Of a stretch of DNA of 64,000 bases, positions 27,270 through 36,710 are shown piece by piece. Source of the DNA: Candidatus Thioglobus sp. MED-G25. GTDB taxonomy: Bacteria; Pseudomonadota; Gammaproteobacteria; Arenicellales; UBA868. The position numbers were made by a program, and so were the translations under genes. The notes under the pieces were generated by a model. It had not been told where the DNA came from and searched no databases. It saw nothing but the letters and a program-made list of their open reading frames with translations. The DNA is taken from the NCBI GenBank assembly GCA_002456995.1, contig NTKC01000005.1, forward strand, positions 33,492 to 97,491, read 5' to 3'. The stretch's first letter is position 1; each line of letters begins with the position of its first letter.

Positions 27270-28226
27270 ATGAGTGAACCGGTAAAGATCGGAGTTGTCG
27301 GAGTTGGATATCTCGGCTCTATACATGCTCAAATTTACACCCGGCTATCCGATGTGACGCTAGTTGGCGTCAACGACTTGGATTCAGATGTGGGAAAGCG
27401 GGTCGCAGTTGACTGCGAATGTGACTTTTATAGTAACGTGGATCAACTGGCCGATTCCGTAGACGCTGTCAGTGTGGTAGTACCAACTTCCTGTCATCGG
27501 GAGGTCTCGTTGCCTTTTCTGTCCAAGGGAATTCCCGTATTGTTGGAGAAGCCGGTGGCGCATACCCTGGATGATGCCCGATTAATAGTGAATGAAGCCG
27601 AGCAGAGTGGTGCCATTCTCCAGATAGGGCACCTCGAGCGATTCAATGCCGGAGTTGTCCGCCTTCACGAAGAACTGGATCGTCCACGTTTTATAGAAGT
27701 GCATAGGCTGAGCGAATTTGTAGAGAGAGCCACAGACGTTGACGTGGTAACTGATCTCATGATCCATGATATCGACATCGTGCTCTCTTTGGTTCAATCA
27801 GAGTTGAAGTATGTTTCTGCGGTCGGTGCTAGCGTAGTGACAAACCATGTTGATATTGCGAATGCACGTCTTGAATTCGAGAATGGTGCTATCGCGAACG
27901 TCACGGCAAGTAGGGTCTCAGTAAAGAGATTCAGAAGGATTCGGGTATTCGCCGATGCTTGTTATCTAGCTTTGAATTTTGAAGATCAGCAGATTGAGAT
28001 CTCTCGCCCTGGGAAACGGCCGGCAGATGGAGGGTTCGCACCAATTATCAACTCTTCTATCCAAGTTGAACCGACCCCACCACTGGATTCTGAACTGGCC
28101 CACTTCGTAGATTGTGTCCGACAAGGTAAGCAACCGATGGTGACGGGCAGCGATGGATTACAAGCATTAAAGGTCGCCTACGACGTACGTGAAAAGATTG
28201 ACAAATCGCTTCATTCACTTGATTAG
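27270..28226 (+). CDS. Gfo/Idh/MocA family NAD(P)-dependent oxidoreductase
   Basis: A 318-residue sugar or nucleotide-sugar dehydrogenase. The Rossmann motif GVVGVGYLGSIHA is at the N-terminus, EKPVAHTLDDA carries the catalytic-site Lys, and DLMIHDIDIVL holds the second conserved motif. The GHLERFNAGV segment recalls UDP-N-acetylglucosamine 3-dehydrogenases (GnnA) used for amide-linked lipid A; this is suggestive only, and no lpx or gnnB gene is near. I chose ATG 27270 over a TTG at 27249; neither has a strong ribosome binding site. The 3' end overlaps the next gene by 38 nt. Confidence 0.85.
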   Translation: MSEPVKIGVVGVGYLGSIHAQIYTRLSDVTLVGVNDLDSDVGKRVAVDCECDFYSNVDQLADSVDAVSVVVPTSCHREVSLPFLSKGIPVLLEKPVAHTLDDARLIVNEAEQSGAILQIGHLERFNAGVVRLHEELDRPRFIEVHRLSEFVERATDVDVVTDLMIHDIDIVLSLVQSELKYVSAVGASVVTNHVDIANARLEFENGAIANVTASRVSVKRFRRIRVFADACYLALNFEDQQIEISRPGKRPADGGFAPIINSSIQVEPTPPLDSELAHFVDCVRQGKQPMVTGSDGLQALKVAYDVREKIDKSLHSLD

Positions 28227-28725
28227 GCGTGCAACAATAGTGGGATTGTATTTTGTGGTGGTTAGTGGTGTTGCTGGTCAGGAGATCAGAGCAGACTGCT
28301 CTAACGACGCCTCATTTTGGGCCGCGATGGAGCAGGTTTGGGTGGAATTTAGGTCCGAAGAAGAGATGCCGTTAGTCATCGCTGCATGGGTGGCGAAATC
28401 TCCAGAGCAAAGAGCACGAGGCTTCCAAGGGGTCTGTCCTGGTTTGGTTACTGAACGGTCTCTCCTTTTTTCTTTTCCAGTACCGGTTCACGCAAACTTC
28501 CACATGACTGGTGTGATGGTACCGTTGGATATTGCGTTTATAGACGTGTCCAGACAGGTAATCGGTATTCAACTCATGGCGCTCCAAGAATCAAATCAGC
28601 CGATGAGGTATTACCGTCCTAACGCGAAAATTCACTTTGCACTTGAGACAGCGTCTGGACGCCTTGACCAACTCAGGCTAAATCCAACTCTGTGGCGTAT
28701 GCGGGTATCGAACAGAAATAACTGA
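28189..28725 (+). CDS. Exported DUF192 family protein
   Basis: A 178-residue protein with an N-terminal hydrophobic segment (ATIVGLYFVVVSGVAG) like a signal peptide or anchor. A DUF192 domain follows: it opens VWVEFRSEEEMPLVIAAWVAKSPEQRARG in pattern and carries LLFSFPVPVHANFHMTGVMVPLDIAFID. The family is widespread, small and of unknown biochemical function. The GTG start lies inside the dehydrogenase gene, so the two are translationally coupled. It faces the NRDE gene tail to tail. Confidence 0.8.
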   Translation: MKRLTNRFIHLIRRATIVGLYFVVVSGVAGQEIRADCSNDASFWAAMEQVWVEFRSEEEMPLVIAAWVAKSPEQRARGFQGVCPGLVTERSLLFSFPVPVHANFHMTGVMVPLDIAFIDVSRQVIGIQLMALQESNQPMRYYRPNAKIHFALETASGRLDQLRLNPTLWRMRVSNRNN

Positions 28726-28746
28726 TAGTCATCGACAACAGCGAAT

Positions 28747-29517
28747 TCACGCGATGGGCTGCAACTGGAAGTTAAGGCGATTTTCACCCAAGATTGTTCC
28801 TTCTGGGTCATAAGACCGTTCAACAAGTTGAACCTGGTTCTGTTGGTCCACTAGAAGTACTGTTGAACTGCGCGTTCCGTAAACGGGTCCTTTGATAAAT
28901 ATTGCGGACTGTGCTGCCGGTAGATCTGGTGAACAACCGGAGTTCCTGGCATCTATTCCTTTAGCCGGCGTACGATTGGATAACAGCTCAAAAAATGTAT
29001 CCGATCTGAAGCTGCGATTTAAGATTGTTTTGAAAAGCTGCTTGCCATAGACGATTTTATGCCAAGGTGAATTTAAAAGACTATTACTAAGCCCTGAAAT
29101 TCCAGATGGAATCCGACGAGGAGCACTGGCCCGGTTGGAATCCCACCACAAAGTAGTAATGTTTCCGGAAATAACGTTGACACCTGGGTAGCGTTGAAGT
29201 TGGTCGTGGTTCCGAAGGTGAGAATCTGCAGGTTCAGTTTTTTGCCGAAGCCAATCGAGCGCCAGCATGCCGCGTGAATAGTCGGATCTCACTGTGACAG
29301 TTGGTTCTTGAAAATTCGTAACGGCTGCAAATAAACCCTGAAGATTAAGTCCAAACCAGGTTCCTCCTGCCGTGAGGTCTCTTCCTGCAGCGATTGTCGG
29401 ATGGTCGTGCCAGAAAGATAAGCTTTGCGTGGGTCGGGAGTGATATTCTTCCCTATTCGCAATGATAATCAGCGGGTAGCATGAGTGGACATCTTTTGCG
29501 ACCAGAATCAGGCACAT
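28747..29517 (-). CDS. NRDE family protein (TANGO2-like)
   Basis: A 256-residue protein beginning MCLILVA with Cys2, then IIIANREEYHSRPTQ, the Asn-Arg-Asp/Glu-Glu motif that names the family. AAGRDLTAGGTWFG is the second conserved block, and a late STVLLVDQQNQVQLVER strand matches Ntn-hydrolase-like relatives. Bacterial members are uncharacterised; the eukaryotic homologue TANGO2 is linked to heme and lipid handling. I chose ATG 29517 because Cys2 is invariant. It starts 11 nt after yhbY, so the two form a small operon. Confidence 0.88.
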   Translation of the reverse strand: MCLILVAKDVHSCYPLIIIANREEYHSRPTQSLSFWHDHPTIAAGRDLTAGGTWFGLNLQGLFAAVTNFQEPTVTVRSDYSRGMLALDWLRQKTEPADSHLRNHDQLQRYPGVNVISGNITTLWWDSNRASAPRRIPSGISGLSNSLLNSPWHKIVYGKQLFKTILNRSFRSDTFFELLSNRTPAKGIDARNSGCSPDLPAAQSAIFIKGPVYGTRSSTVLLVDQQNQVQLVERSYDPEGTILGENRLNFQLQPIA

Positions 29518-29528
29518 TGACTGTGCCC

Positions 29529-29837
29529 TTACGAGGGTCGGGTTGCGCCTGGTAACGGTATGACTGGAGGATCTCCGGGTCGGTAGATAATTCCGATTCG
29601 ACCGATGAGTTGTATCGATGTCGCCGTAGTACTGGCACACAACCGATGAAGCATAGTTTGTTTGTCTAGACGACTACCTGCTGGCAATTTTATTTTTACG
29701 AGTTCATGCGCTGTTAGGGCTGAGTCTAGTTCTTTGGTGACACCCTTGGTAAGGCCTGAAAGTCCAACGGTGATGACTGAGCGTTTGTGGTGGGCCAAGC
29801 CTCTTAAGTGTCTGATTTGGGTTCCGGTCAGTTTCAT
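29529..29837 (-). CDS. yhbY: RNA-binding protein YhbY (CRM domain)
   Basis: A 102-residue CRS1-YhbY domain protein associated with pre-50S ribosomal particles. The start LTGTQIRHLRGLAHH, the GLSGLTKGVTKELD segment (GxxG-like loop) and HELVKIKLPAG match the family. It is divergent from rlmE, the same arrangement as E. coli yhbY/rlmE-ftsH. ATG 29837 is chosen because it gives the E. coli-like N-terminus. Confidence 0.93.
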   Translation of the reverse strand: MKLTGTQIRHLRGLAHHKRSVITVGLSGLTKGVTKELDSALTAHELVKIKLPAGSRLDKQTMLHRLCASTTATSIQLIGRIGIIYRPGDPPVIPLPGATRPS

Positions 29838-29895
29838 TACTGGGTTATGGTATAGCCTCCAGCGAATTACGACCACCTTAGTGATGACTTAATTT

Positions 29896-30525
29896 GTGGC
29901 CAGACGAAAATCGAAAAGCAAAGATTGGCTAGACCGGCAACACCGTGATCCATTCGTGAAGGGGTCGCAAAAGGCGGGCTACCGTTCTCGGGCGGTATAC
30001 AAACTATCAGAAATAGATCAGAAGGATCGTCTGATTATGTCAGGGGATACTGTTCTCGACCTTGGTGCTGCGCCCGGGGGGTGGTCGCAATATGCAGCGA
30101 CACGAGTGGGTGTTGCGGGCAGAGTCTTTGCGATAGATATATTACCTATAGCGCCGATTAAAGGTGTTGTAATTATCAAGGGGGATGTCGCTACCGAATC
30201 GTTGTCCCGAGAACTGGAATTGCGACTAAAAAACGAACCTATAGGGCTTGTATTATCGGATATGGCCCCCAATTTGACTGGTATAAAAGCGGCCGATCAG
30301 GCAAATAGCCTAGGCCTGGCACGAGTGGCACTATCGGTTGCACTAAAAATGCTGGGGCCAAACGGAAGATTTATGGTTAAGGTGTTTGAAGGCGAGGGCA
30401 CGGATGATTTCCGTCGCGAGATAACATCTTCATTTGGTAAAGTGGTTGTGCGGAAACCGCAAGCATCACGCCTTGAGAGCGCTGAATATTACTTACTCGC
30501 TTCAAAGCCCACGGAAGGGCATTGA
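29896..30525 (+). CDS. rlmE: 23S rRNA U2552 2'-O-methyltransferase RlmE (FtsJ)
   Basis: A SAM-dependent methyltransferase that modifies U2552 in the A-loop of 23S rRNA late in 50S assembly. The SAM motif VLDLGAAPGGWSQYA is intact. The catalytic K-D-K-E tetrad can be placed: AVYKLSE (Lys36), LSDMAPN, FMVKVFEG and SAEYYLLAS. Length 209 residues. The start is GTG 29896 with no clear Shine-Dalgarno. ftsH lies 164 bp downstream with its own probable promoter. Confidence 0.96.
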   Translation: MARRKSKSKDWLDRQHRDPFVKGSQKAGYRSRAVYKLSEIDQKDRLIMSGDTVLDLGAAPGGWSQYAATRVGVAGRVFAIDILPIAPIKGVVIIKGDVATESLSRELELRLKNEPIGLVLSDMAPNLTGIKAADQANSLGLARVALSVALKMLGPNGRFMVKVFEGEGTDDFRREITSSFGKVVVRKPQASRLESAEYYLLASKPTEGH

Positions 30526-30689
30526 GACAAGTAGCGACCAGGGCGCTAGAAGTTTCAATTTAGCAGTCTAAACAGTTGTAGAAAATGAGGAAAACCCTCA
30601 AAATTCGACTTAAGGCAGAAAAAGGTAATGATCGATGTGGGCATTATTCGGTTTAACTCTTTCTTTTATAAGGATAACGTGAACCTTTT

Positions 30690-32645
30690 ATGGGCAATTT
30701 GACAAAGAATCTTGTACTTTGGTTGGTTATCGCGATGGTACTCATGGCGGTGTTCAACAATTTTACGGCTAAGGACACTCGTACAGGTGTGGAACTAGAT
30801 TACTCTGAGTTTTTACACGATGTGAAACAAGGTGGTGTCGAGCAGGTAACAATAAACGGTAGCTCGATCCATGGACGGACTCGATCCGGCCAGAGTTTTG
30901 TCACCTACTCGCCCGGTGACCCAGGACTGGTTAACGACTTACTCGAGGCAGGGGTCATTATTAAGGCCCAAAAAGAAGAAAGCACCTCCTTGTTGATGCA
31001 GATTTTTATCAGCTGGTTTCCGTTATTGCTGTTGATCGGTGTTTGGATATTTTTTATGCGACAGATGCAAGGTGGTGGGGGGCGCGGTGCTCTGTCGTTT
31101 GGTCGTAGTAAGGCCCGAATGCTGACCGAGGATAAAAACAATATTACGTTTGCTGATGTTGCAGGTGTCGACGAAGCCAAAGATGAAGTGGGGGAGTTGG
31201 TTGAATTTTTGAGTGATCCATCTCGGTTTCAAAAGCTGGGTGGTCGGATTCCTAGAGGCGTATTGATGACAGGTAGTCCGGGTACGGGAAAAACATTGCT
31301 CGCCAAGGCTATTGCCGGTGAAGCAAAGGTTCCTTTTTTTACAATTTCTGGTTCTGATTTTGTTGAGATGTTCGTTGGAGTTGGTGCGTCCCGTGTCAGA
31401 GATATGTTTGAACAGGCCAAGAAACACGCTCCGTGCATTATTTTTATTGATGAAATCGATGCAGTTGGGCGTCAGCGTGGTGCGGGTCTGGGTGGCGGAC
31501 ATGATGAGCGAGAGCAAACCCTCAATCAGTTACTGGTAGAGATGGACGGTTTTGAGGGCAACGAGGGTGTCATTGTTATTGCAGCAACAAATAGACCGGA
31601 TGTGTTGGACCCAGCGTTATTAAGGCCTGGTCGATTTGATCGACAGGTACATGTGCCATTGCCAGATATCCGTGGTCGTGAAGCGATATTGAAAGTGCAC
31701 ATGCGTAAAGTACCACTGGCAGAAGACGTTGAGCCGACCATTATTGCGCGAGGGACACCTGGGTTCTCCGGTGCTGATCTCGCTAATTTAATTAATGAGG
31801 CTGCACTATTCGCGGCCCGGGGAAGCAAGAAGCTGGTCTCGATGGAGGAATTTGAGCTGGCTAAGGACAAGATTATTATGGGGGTAGAACGACGCTCGTT
31901 GGTTATGCCGGAGGTGGAGCGGAAGAACACTGCTTACCATGAATCCGGGCATACAGTCGTTGCAAGAGCGCTCAGTCCAAACACAGATCCGGTCCATAAG
32001 GTCACTATCATTCCTCGTGGGCGGGCCTTGGGCGTTACGATGCAGTTGCCCGAAGAAGATCGATATAGCCACAACCGGGATTACCTTTTTGCCAGAATCG
32101 CCGTGTTGATGGGCGGTCGAATCGCCGAGGAAATATTTATGGGGCAGATGACTACCGGCGCGGCCAATGATTTCGAACAAGCTACCGATCTTGCTCAAAA
32201 GATGGTTCAGCGTTGGGGCATGAGCGACGCGCTCGGACCGCGCGTTTATGGTGACAATGATGCCGAAGTGTTTTTGGGGAGGGACGTCGTCACCCATAAA
32301 AATCTAAGCGACTCGACCGCAGAACTTGTCGATCAAGAGATTACACGGATTATCGAAGAGCAATATACGCGAGCTCGTGGGATCATTGAGGTGAATCGGG
32401 ATAAGATTCAAACGATGGCGGAGGCCTTGTTAGATTGGGAAACACTGGAGTCCGACCAGATTGATCAGATCATGCGTGGTGAGCCACCCGATCCGCCATC
32501 AGCCGAAGACAATAGTTCAGGTGGTAAAACCAATGATTTGCAAGGAGATGTTGCAGATCAAAGTCCAGCTGACGGGGATACTTCATCATCTGATCAGCCG
32601 ACTGTGAAGCCTAAGATGGATTCACCGGCGGGCGACTCTGTCTAA
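30690..32645 (+). CDS. ftsH: ATP-dependent zinc metalloprotease FtsH
   Basis: A membrane-anchored AAA+ protease that degrades misfolded membrane proteins and regulators such as LpxC and sigma-32. Two transmembrane helices (about residues 5-23 and 100-120) flank a periplasmic domain. The AAA module has Walker A GSPGTGKT (about 195), [10 protein letters not shown] and the SRH. The zinc site HESGH is near residue 417. The protein is 651 residues with a polar, Ser/Asp-rich tail. The rlmE-ftsH-folP-glmM order is standard for gammaproteobacteria. Confidence 0.97.
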   Translation: MGNLTKNLVLWLVIAMVLMAVFNNFTAKDTRTGVELDYSEFLHDVKQGGVEQVTINGSSIHGRTRSGQSFVTYSPGDPGLVNDLLEAGVIIKAQKEESTSLLMQIFISWFPLLLLIGVWIFFMRQMQGGGGRGALSFGRSKARMLTEDKNNITFADVAGVDEAKDEVGELVEFLSDPSRFQKLGGRIPRGVLMTGSPGTGKTLLAKAIAGEAKVPFFTISGSDFVEMFVGVGASRVRDMFEQAKKHAPCIIFIDEIDAVGRQRGAGLGGGHDEREQTLNQLLVEMDGFEGNEGVIVIAATNRPDVLDPALLRPGRFDRQVHVPLPDIRGREAILKVHMRKVPLAEDVEPTIIARGTPGFSGADLANLINEAALFAARGSKKLVSMEEFELAKDKIIMGVERRSLVMPEVERKNTAYHESGHTVVARALSPNTDPVHKVTIIPRGRALGVTMQLPEEDRYSHNRDYLFARIAVLMGGRIAEEIFMGQMTTGAANDFEQATDLAQKMVQRWGMSDALGPRVYGDNDAEVFLGRDVVTHKNLSDSTAELVDQEITRIIEEQYTRARGIIEVNRDKIQTMAEALLDWETLESDQIDQIMRGEPPDPPSAEDNSSGGKTNDLQGDVADQSPADGDTSSSDQPTVKPKMDSPAGDSV

Positions 32646-32668
32646 GGTCCAGGAGTTCCATTCTCTTA

Positions 32669-33475
32669 TTGAGCATAGACTGCCAGTTGCTGCCAGCGGG
32701 TACGGCGTTGATGGGAATCTTGAACATCACACCAGATTCATTTTCTGATGGCGGTCACTATCTGTGGATTGAGGATGCAATAAGACAGGCCCACCTGATG
32801 GTGAATGAAGGCGCTGATCTGATCGATGTTGGTGGAGAATCAACCCGACCAGGTTCCAGCCCGGTAACCGTTGAAGTCGAGCTAAAACGGATCATTCCGC
32901 TTATTCGCCGACTGTCTGAGGAAGTCTCGGTCCCTATCTCGGTTGATACCAGCAAGCCTGAAGTTATGAAGGCGGCAGTTGAAGCTGGTGCTGCAATGAT
33001 CAATGACATTTGTGCTTTAAGGATGCCCGGCGCCTTAGAGCAGGCTCAGTCCCTGGATGTTGCGGTCTGCTTGATGCATATGAAAGGTATTCCAGCCACT
33101 ATGCAACATGCACCGGTCTATATCGATGTAGTGCAAGAGGTAAAAGTATTCTTGCAACGGCAGGTGGACCGATGCCTTGCAGCTGGAATCTCGGCGGACA
33201 AGATCGTGGTTGATCCGGGTATTGGCTTTGGTAAGCGACCGGAGCATAACCGAAGACTAATTGATGAGATTGGAGTGCTTTTGGACCTCGGCCAGCCGGT
33301 TCTCGTGGGCGTATCTAGAAAATCCTTTCTACCGATAAAAATGACCGGACCGAATCGTGACCGGTTGAGTGCGCAGTATGCCGTACAGGCGGTCGCAAAC
33401 GGAGCCTCGCTTGTTCGTGTGCATAACGTCGGCATGACTGCCCAGGTTCTTAGAGAATCACGAAACACCGTATAG
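32669..33475 (+). CDS. folP: Dihydropteroate synthase
   Basis: Condenses p-aminobenzoate with dihydropterin pyrophosphate in folate synthesis; the sulfonamide target. Signatures: GILNITPDSFSDGG, DVGGESTRPGS, VDPGIGFGKRPEHN and the C-terminal RVHNV. Length 268 residues. The most upstream usable start is TTG 32669 (TTGAGCATA); an AGGAG lies about 15 nt before it. A later TTG at 32687 is the alternative, and the conserved part begins near residue 15, so the start is uncertain. Confidence 0.95.
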   Translation: MSIDCQLLPAGTALMGILNITPDSFSDGGHYLWIEDAIRQAHLMVNEGADLIDVGGESTRPGSSPVTVEVELKRIIPLIRRLSEEVSVPISVDTSKPEVMKAAVEAGAAMINDICALRMPGALEQAQSLDVAVCLMHMKGIPATMQHAPVYIDVVQEVKVFLQRQVDRCLAAGISADKIVVDPGIGFGKRPEHNRRLIDEIGVLLDLGQPVLVGVSRKSFLPIKMTGPNRDRLSAQYAVQAVANGASLVRVHNVGMTAQVLRESRNTV

Positions 33476-33486
33476 CCACGCATTCA

Positions 33487-34851
33487 ATGACCAGCCCACG
33501 CAATAGACGTTACTTTGGAACGGATGGTATCCGAGGCAGGGTAGGTCAAAAGCCAATCACTCCAGAAGATATGCTCCATCTGGGGTGGGCAATGGGAAAA
33601 GCGCTGGCATCACACGCTGGTAGCGAGGTTCTGATTGGAAAAGATACCCGTGAGTCAGGGTACATGATGGAGTCTGCGCTTGAGTCAGGACTGTCGGCAG
33701 CTGGTGTGGATGTGGTTTTAACGGGCCCCTTGCCGACACCAGCAGTTGCTTGCCTGACTAGAGCGTCAAATGCAGCGGCCGGGATTATGATCAGCGCGTC
33801 GCACAATCCCTACCATGATAATGGGGTCAAATGTTTCACGAGTGACGGCCATAAATTTAGTGACGATCTTGAACTTAGAATTGAGGTGTTACTTGCGGAA
33901 AAGATTCAAACGGTTGCGTCTGGAGTTATGGGAAAGGCGAGACGCCACAACCGAGCTGCTGATGATTATGTGGATTATTGCCTGGAACAAGTTGGTGTTG
34001 ATCTTGATTTGAGCGATTTTAAAGTCGTTCTTGATTGTGCGCACGGTGCTGCCTATGAAATCGGACCCAGGCTACTGCATAAATTCGGTGCAGAGGTCGT
34101 GTTGGCTGGTGTTCTTCCCGATGGTTATAACATCAATGATCAATGCGGGTCGGTTCACCCACAGCATATGGCCGAGTTAGTAAAGATGCACAATGCTGAT
34201 TTGGGTATAGCACTTGACGGAGATGCAGATCGAGTCGTGCTTGCTGATGCTTCTGGGAAGGTTGTGGATGGCGACGGGATGCTCTATGTGCTGGGTGTCT
34301 ATGGGCAAAAGAACCCACGGGTAGCGGACGGAATAGTCGGGACCGTTATGACTAATCTTGGCCTGGAGTTGGCATGTCAAAAGTATGGAATCGCCTTTGA
34401 GCGTTCCAATGTTGGAGACAGGTATGTACTAGAAAAGATGTACGCCAAAAGTTGGACATTAGGGGGTGAAACCTCAGGGCATATCATTCAGCTTGACAAG
34501 GGAACAACTGGCGATGGGTTACTGACGGCAATCAGCGTACTTCAGATGATGCATTCGACTGGCCGGACATTAGCCGAACTCGTATCGGGTTTGCAGATTT
34601 ATCCGCAGTCCATGATCAATGTTCCGATAAACGGTTCTGTTTCTGCAGCTATACTGCTGGATGACGAAACGGTTATCAACGCAGTTCGTGAGGTTGAGTC
34701 GGCGCTGGGTTGTAATGGCAGGGTTGTCCTGAGGCCTTCCGGAACCGAACCCGTTATTCGAGTCATGGTTGAGGGGATTGATGCAGTACAGGTAGAGACG
34801 TTGGTCGAACAGTTGACTATGGCTGTCGTGAGTTCGAGTGCGAAGTATTAA
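33487..34851 (+). CDS. glmM: Phosphoglucosamine mutase
   Basis: Interconverts glucosamine-6-phosphate and glucosamine-1-phosphate for peptidoglycan and lipopolysaccharide precursors. Signatures: RYFGTDGIRGRVG at the start, the phosphoserine loop ISASHNPYHDNG (about residues 102-113), metal loop DGDADRV and sugar loop GGETSGH, with RPSGTEPVIRVMVEG binding phosphate at the end. Length 454 residues. It follows folP by 11 nt. Confidence 0.97.
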   Translation: MTSPRNRRYFGTDGIRGRVGQKPITPEDMLHLGWAMGKALASHAGSEVLIGKDTRESGYMMESALESGLSAAGVDVVLTGPLPTPAVACLTRASNAAAGIMISASHNPYHDNGVKCFTSDGHKFSDDLELRIEVLLAEKIQTVASGVMGKARRHNRAADDYVDYCLEQVGVDLDLSDFKVVLDCAHGAAYEIGPRLLHKFGAEVVLAGVLPDGYNINDQCGSVHPQHMAELVKMHNADLGIALDGDADRVVLADASGKVVDGDGMLYVLGVYGQKNPRVADGIVGTVMTNLGLELACQKYGIAFERSNVGDRYVLEKMYAKSWTLGGETSGHIIQLDKGTTGDGLLTAISVLQMMHSTGRTLAELVSGLQIYPQSMINVPINGSVSAAILLDDETVINAVREVESALGCNGRVVLRPSGTEPVIRVMVEGIDAVQVETLVEQLTMAVVSSSAKY

Positions 34852-34960
34852 TACATGCGACTCTGTTAACGTTGCGGTTGCGTCCAGCGCTGTGCCTCGG
34901 TAACATCGCCGCCGCTCGTCGGCCGATATAGAAGATTACGGATCTTCAGTAGCAGGAGAT

Positions 34961-35722
34961 ATGATGCGTCGTTCATTAGTTGCCGGAAACTGGAAGATGA
35001 ATGGATCAGTCGCAATGACAGATGATCTGTTAACTGGGCTGAAGAAAGGGGTTGCGCGATCGATGCCGGACGTTGACGTTGTGGTCTGTCCACCGTTTCT
35101 TTACATACCACGCGCTGTCCAGATGCTAGCTGGGTCCACGATAAAAGTGGGTGCGCAAAATCTAGATATACACGAGCCAGGGGCATACACGGGCGAGATC
35201 GCGGCCGAGATGATCAAAGAACAGCATTGTGGTTATGTGATTGTTGGACATTCGGAGCGGCGTGCTCTGTACGGTGAGTCGAGTGATCTGGTGGCACAAA
35301 AAGCCAAGGTGGCCGTCGCTGCGGAACTGAAACCGATTATTTGTGTGGGGGAAACACTCGAAGAGCGGGAGCGCGGTGATACTGGTCGGGTGGTTCGGGA
35401 ACAACTCATGTGTGTACTTGATTTAAACGGTGTCGAGATATTCCCGTTTGCGATCATTGCCTACGAGCCTGTTTGGGCGATTGGTACTGGTCGAAGCGCA
35501 AGTCCGGATCAGGCGCAGGAAGTGCATGCTTTGATTCGGGAGTCGATAGCAGAGCTCAACCCAAATGTTGCAGACCACACTCGATTACTTTACGGTGGCA
35601 GTGTAAAACCTGACAACGCACAAGCGATATTTTCTTCTCCAGATATCGATGGCGGGCTGATCGGCGGTGCAGCGTTGGTGGCAAGCGATTTCCTGGCGAT
35701 CTGTAAGTCAATGGAGCGATGA
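34961..35722 (+). CDS. tpiA: Triosephosphate isomerase
   Basis: Interconverts dihydroxyacetone phosphate and glyceraldehyde-3-phosphate. GNWKMNG (catalytic Lys), IVGHSERR (His), AYEPVWAIGTGRSA (Glu and loop 6) and YGGSVKPDNA (phosphate site) are all present. Length 253 residues, starting at the first of two adjacent ATGs, with AGGAG about 7 nt upstream. secG begins right after the stop. Confidence 0.97.
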   Translation: MMRRSLVAGNWKMNGSVAMTDDLLTGLKKGVARSMPDVDVVVCPPFLYIPRAVQMLAGSTIKVGAQNLDIHEPGAYTGEIAAEMIKEQHCGYVIVGHSERRALYGESSDLVAQKAKVAVAAELKPIICVGETLEERERGDTGRVVREQLMCVLDLNGVEIFPFAIIAYEPVWAIGTGRSASPDQAQEVHALIRESIAELNPNVADHTRLLYGGSVKPDNAQAIFSSPDIDGGLIGGAALVASDFLAICKSMER

Positions 35723-35723
35723 G

Positions 35724-36071
35724 ATGATTATCAGTATTTTCACGGTGATTAACCTGGTAACGGCTGTTTCGATAGTGGTCCTGGTACTTTTGCAGCGAGG
35801 TAAAGGTGCTGATATGGGCGCTGCATTCGGGGGTGGCTCTTCCCAATCGGTATTCGGCAGTCAAGGGTCAGCAACATTTCTGAGTCGTATTACTGCAGGT
35901 TTGGCAGCCGTATTTTTTATATCTGCCCTGTGTCTCGCCTATATGTACACCCAGAAGGGTAGTGCACCAAGAAGTGTTATTGAAACCACCACCTCCCAGG
36001 TTCCAGTCGCAGAAAGCCTACGAGAAAAAGACTCGACCGATCTACCGGCTGTACCTGGATCCAAGGATTGA
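35724..36071 (+). CDS. secG: Protein translocase subunit SecG
   Basis: An auxiliary subunit of the SecYEG translocon. Two transmembrane helices (about residues 3-23 and 52-72) flank the glycine-rich cytoplasmic loop RGKGADMGAAFGGGSSQSVF, typical of SecG. An Arg/Lys/Asp-rich C-terminal tail completes 115 residues. ATG 35724 lies 1 nt after the tpiA stop; the frame is open back into tpiA but that is not a likely start. The tpiA-secG-tRNA-Leu order is common. Confidence 0.95.
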   Translation: MIISIFTVINLVTAVSIVVLVLLQRGKGADMGAAFGGGSSQSVFGSQGSATFLSRITAGLAAVFFISALCLAYMYTQKGSAPRSVIETTTSQVPVAESLREKDSTDLPAVPGSKD

Positions 36072-36090
36072 ATCTGTATTAAGGTCGACT

Positions 36091-36114
36091 ATTGATTGAT
36101 TGATTGAGTGAGTG
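36091..36114 (+). repeat. Short tandem tetranucleotide repeat (ATTG)4(AGTG)2
   Basis: Four ATTG units followed by two AGTG units, directly between secG and tRNA-Leu. Short enough to be chance; it could vary in length between strains. Confidence 0.6.
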
Positions 36115-36126
36115 ACCTAGAAATAT

Positions 36127-36211
36127 GCCGAAGTGGTGGAACTGGTAGACACGCCGTCTTGAGGGGGCGGTGGCGCAAGCCGTGCCGGTTCGAGTCCGGC
36201 CTTCGGCACCA
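36127..36211 (+). tRNA. tRNA-Leu (anticodon GAG)
   Basis: An 85-nt class II tRNA. The acceptor arms GCCGAAG and CTTCGGC pair perfectly. The D-arm contains TGGAACTGGTAGACA. The anticodon stem-loop CCGTC-TTGAGGG-GGCGG gives anticodon GAG, a long variable arm follows, and the T-arm GGTTCGAGTCC is intact. The CCA end is encoded. It lies 55 nt after secG, a typical position in gammaproteobacteria. Confidence 0.97.
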
Positions 36212-36270
36212 CAATTTAATACGAAAGAGTAGTTAACGTCGTATTTTGGCTAACCAGGGGTGCTATTTTG

Positions 36271-36300
36271 TTGACCGTATGGGGGGTCAGTCACTAGAAT
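36271..36300 (+). promoter_or_regulatory. Probable promoter of the nuo operon with an inverted repeat
   Basis: TTGACC (36271-36276), 18-bp spacer, TAGAAT (36295-36300); start of transcription would be about 36307, 40 nt before nuoA. TGACC (36272-36276) and GGTCA (36285-36289) form an inverted repeat with an 8-nt centre across the -35 box and spacer, a candidate regulator site. Confidence 0.6.
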
Positions 36301-36346
36301 TTAGGACATCGATAGCCTAGGGTCATCCATCTGAAACGACAGCCGA

Positions 36347-36703
36347 ATGCTTGCCAACTATCTGCCAGTGCTGCTGTTCTTAATCGTTGCTTCAGGGCTT
36401 GGGGTTGTTCTCTTGGTGGCTGGTAAGTTGCTAAGCCCACACCGGCCAAATGAACAAAAACTCTCTCCATACGAATGCGGTTTCGAAGCCTTCGAAGACA
36501 ACCGTATGAAATTTGATGTCCGTTATTACCTCGTCGCAATATTGTTCATCATTTTTGATTTAGAAATTGCCTTTTTGTTTCCGTGGGCAGTCGCCTTGGA
36601 CGACATCGGAATCTTCGGTTTTCTGGCGATGATGATATTTTTGCTGGTGCTGGTGGCCGGTTTTATATATGAATGGATGAAGGGCGCATTGGAATGGGAG
36701 TAG
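36347..36703 (+). CDS. nuoA: NADH-quinone oxidoreductase subunit A
   Basis: A small membrane subunit of complex I near the quinone site. Three transmembrane helices and the conserved loop [21 protein letters not shown] are present; the Cys in this loop is the one known to be exposed in the deactive mitochondrial enzyme. Length 118 residues. It is the first gene of a 14-gene operon. Confidence 0.97.
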   Translation: MLANYLPVLLFLIVASGLGVVLLVAGKLLSPHRPNEQKLSPYECGFEAFEDNRMKFDVRYYLVAILFIIFDLEIAFLFPWAVALDDIGIFGFLAMMIFLLVLVAGFIYEWMKGALEWE

Positions 36704-36710
36704 TGATTGC

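Noticed and set aside
30584..30603. TGAGG-AAAAC-CCTCA hairpin after rlmE as a terminator
   Set aside because: Stem of 5 bp is followed by A-rich, not T-rich, sequence.
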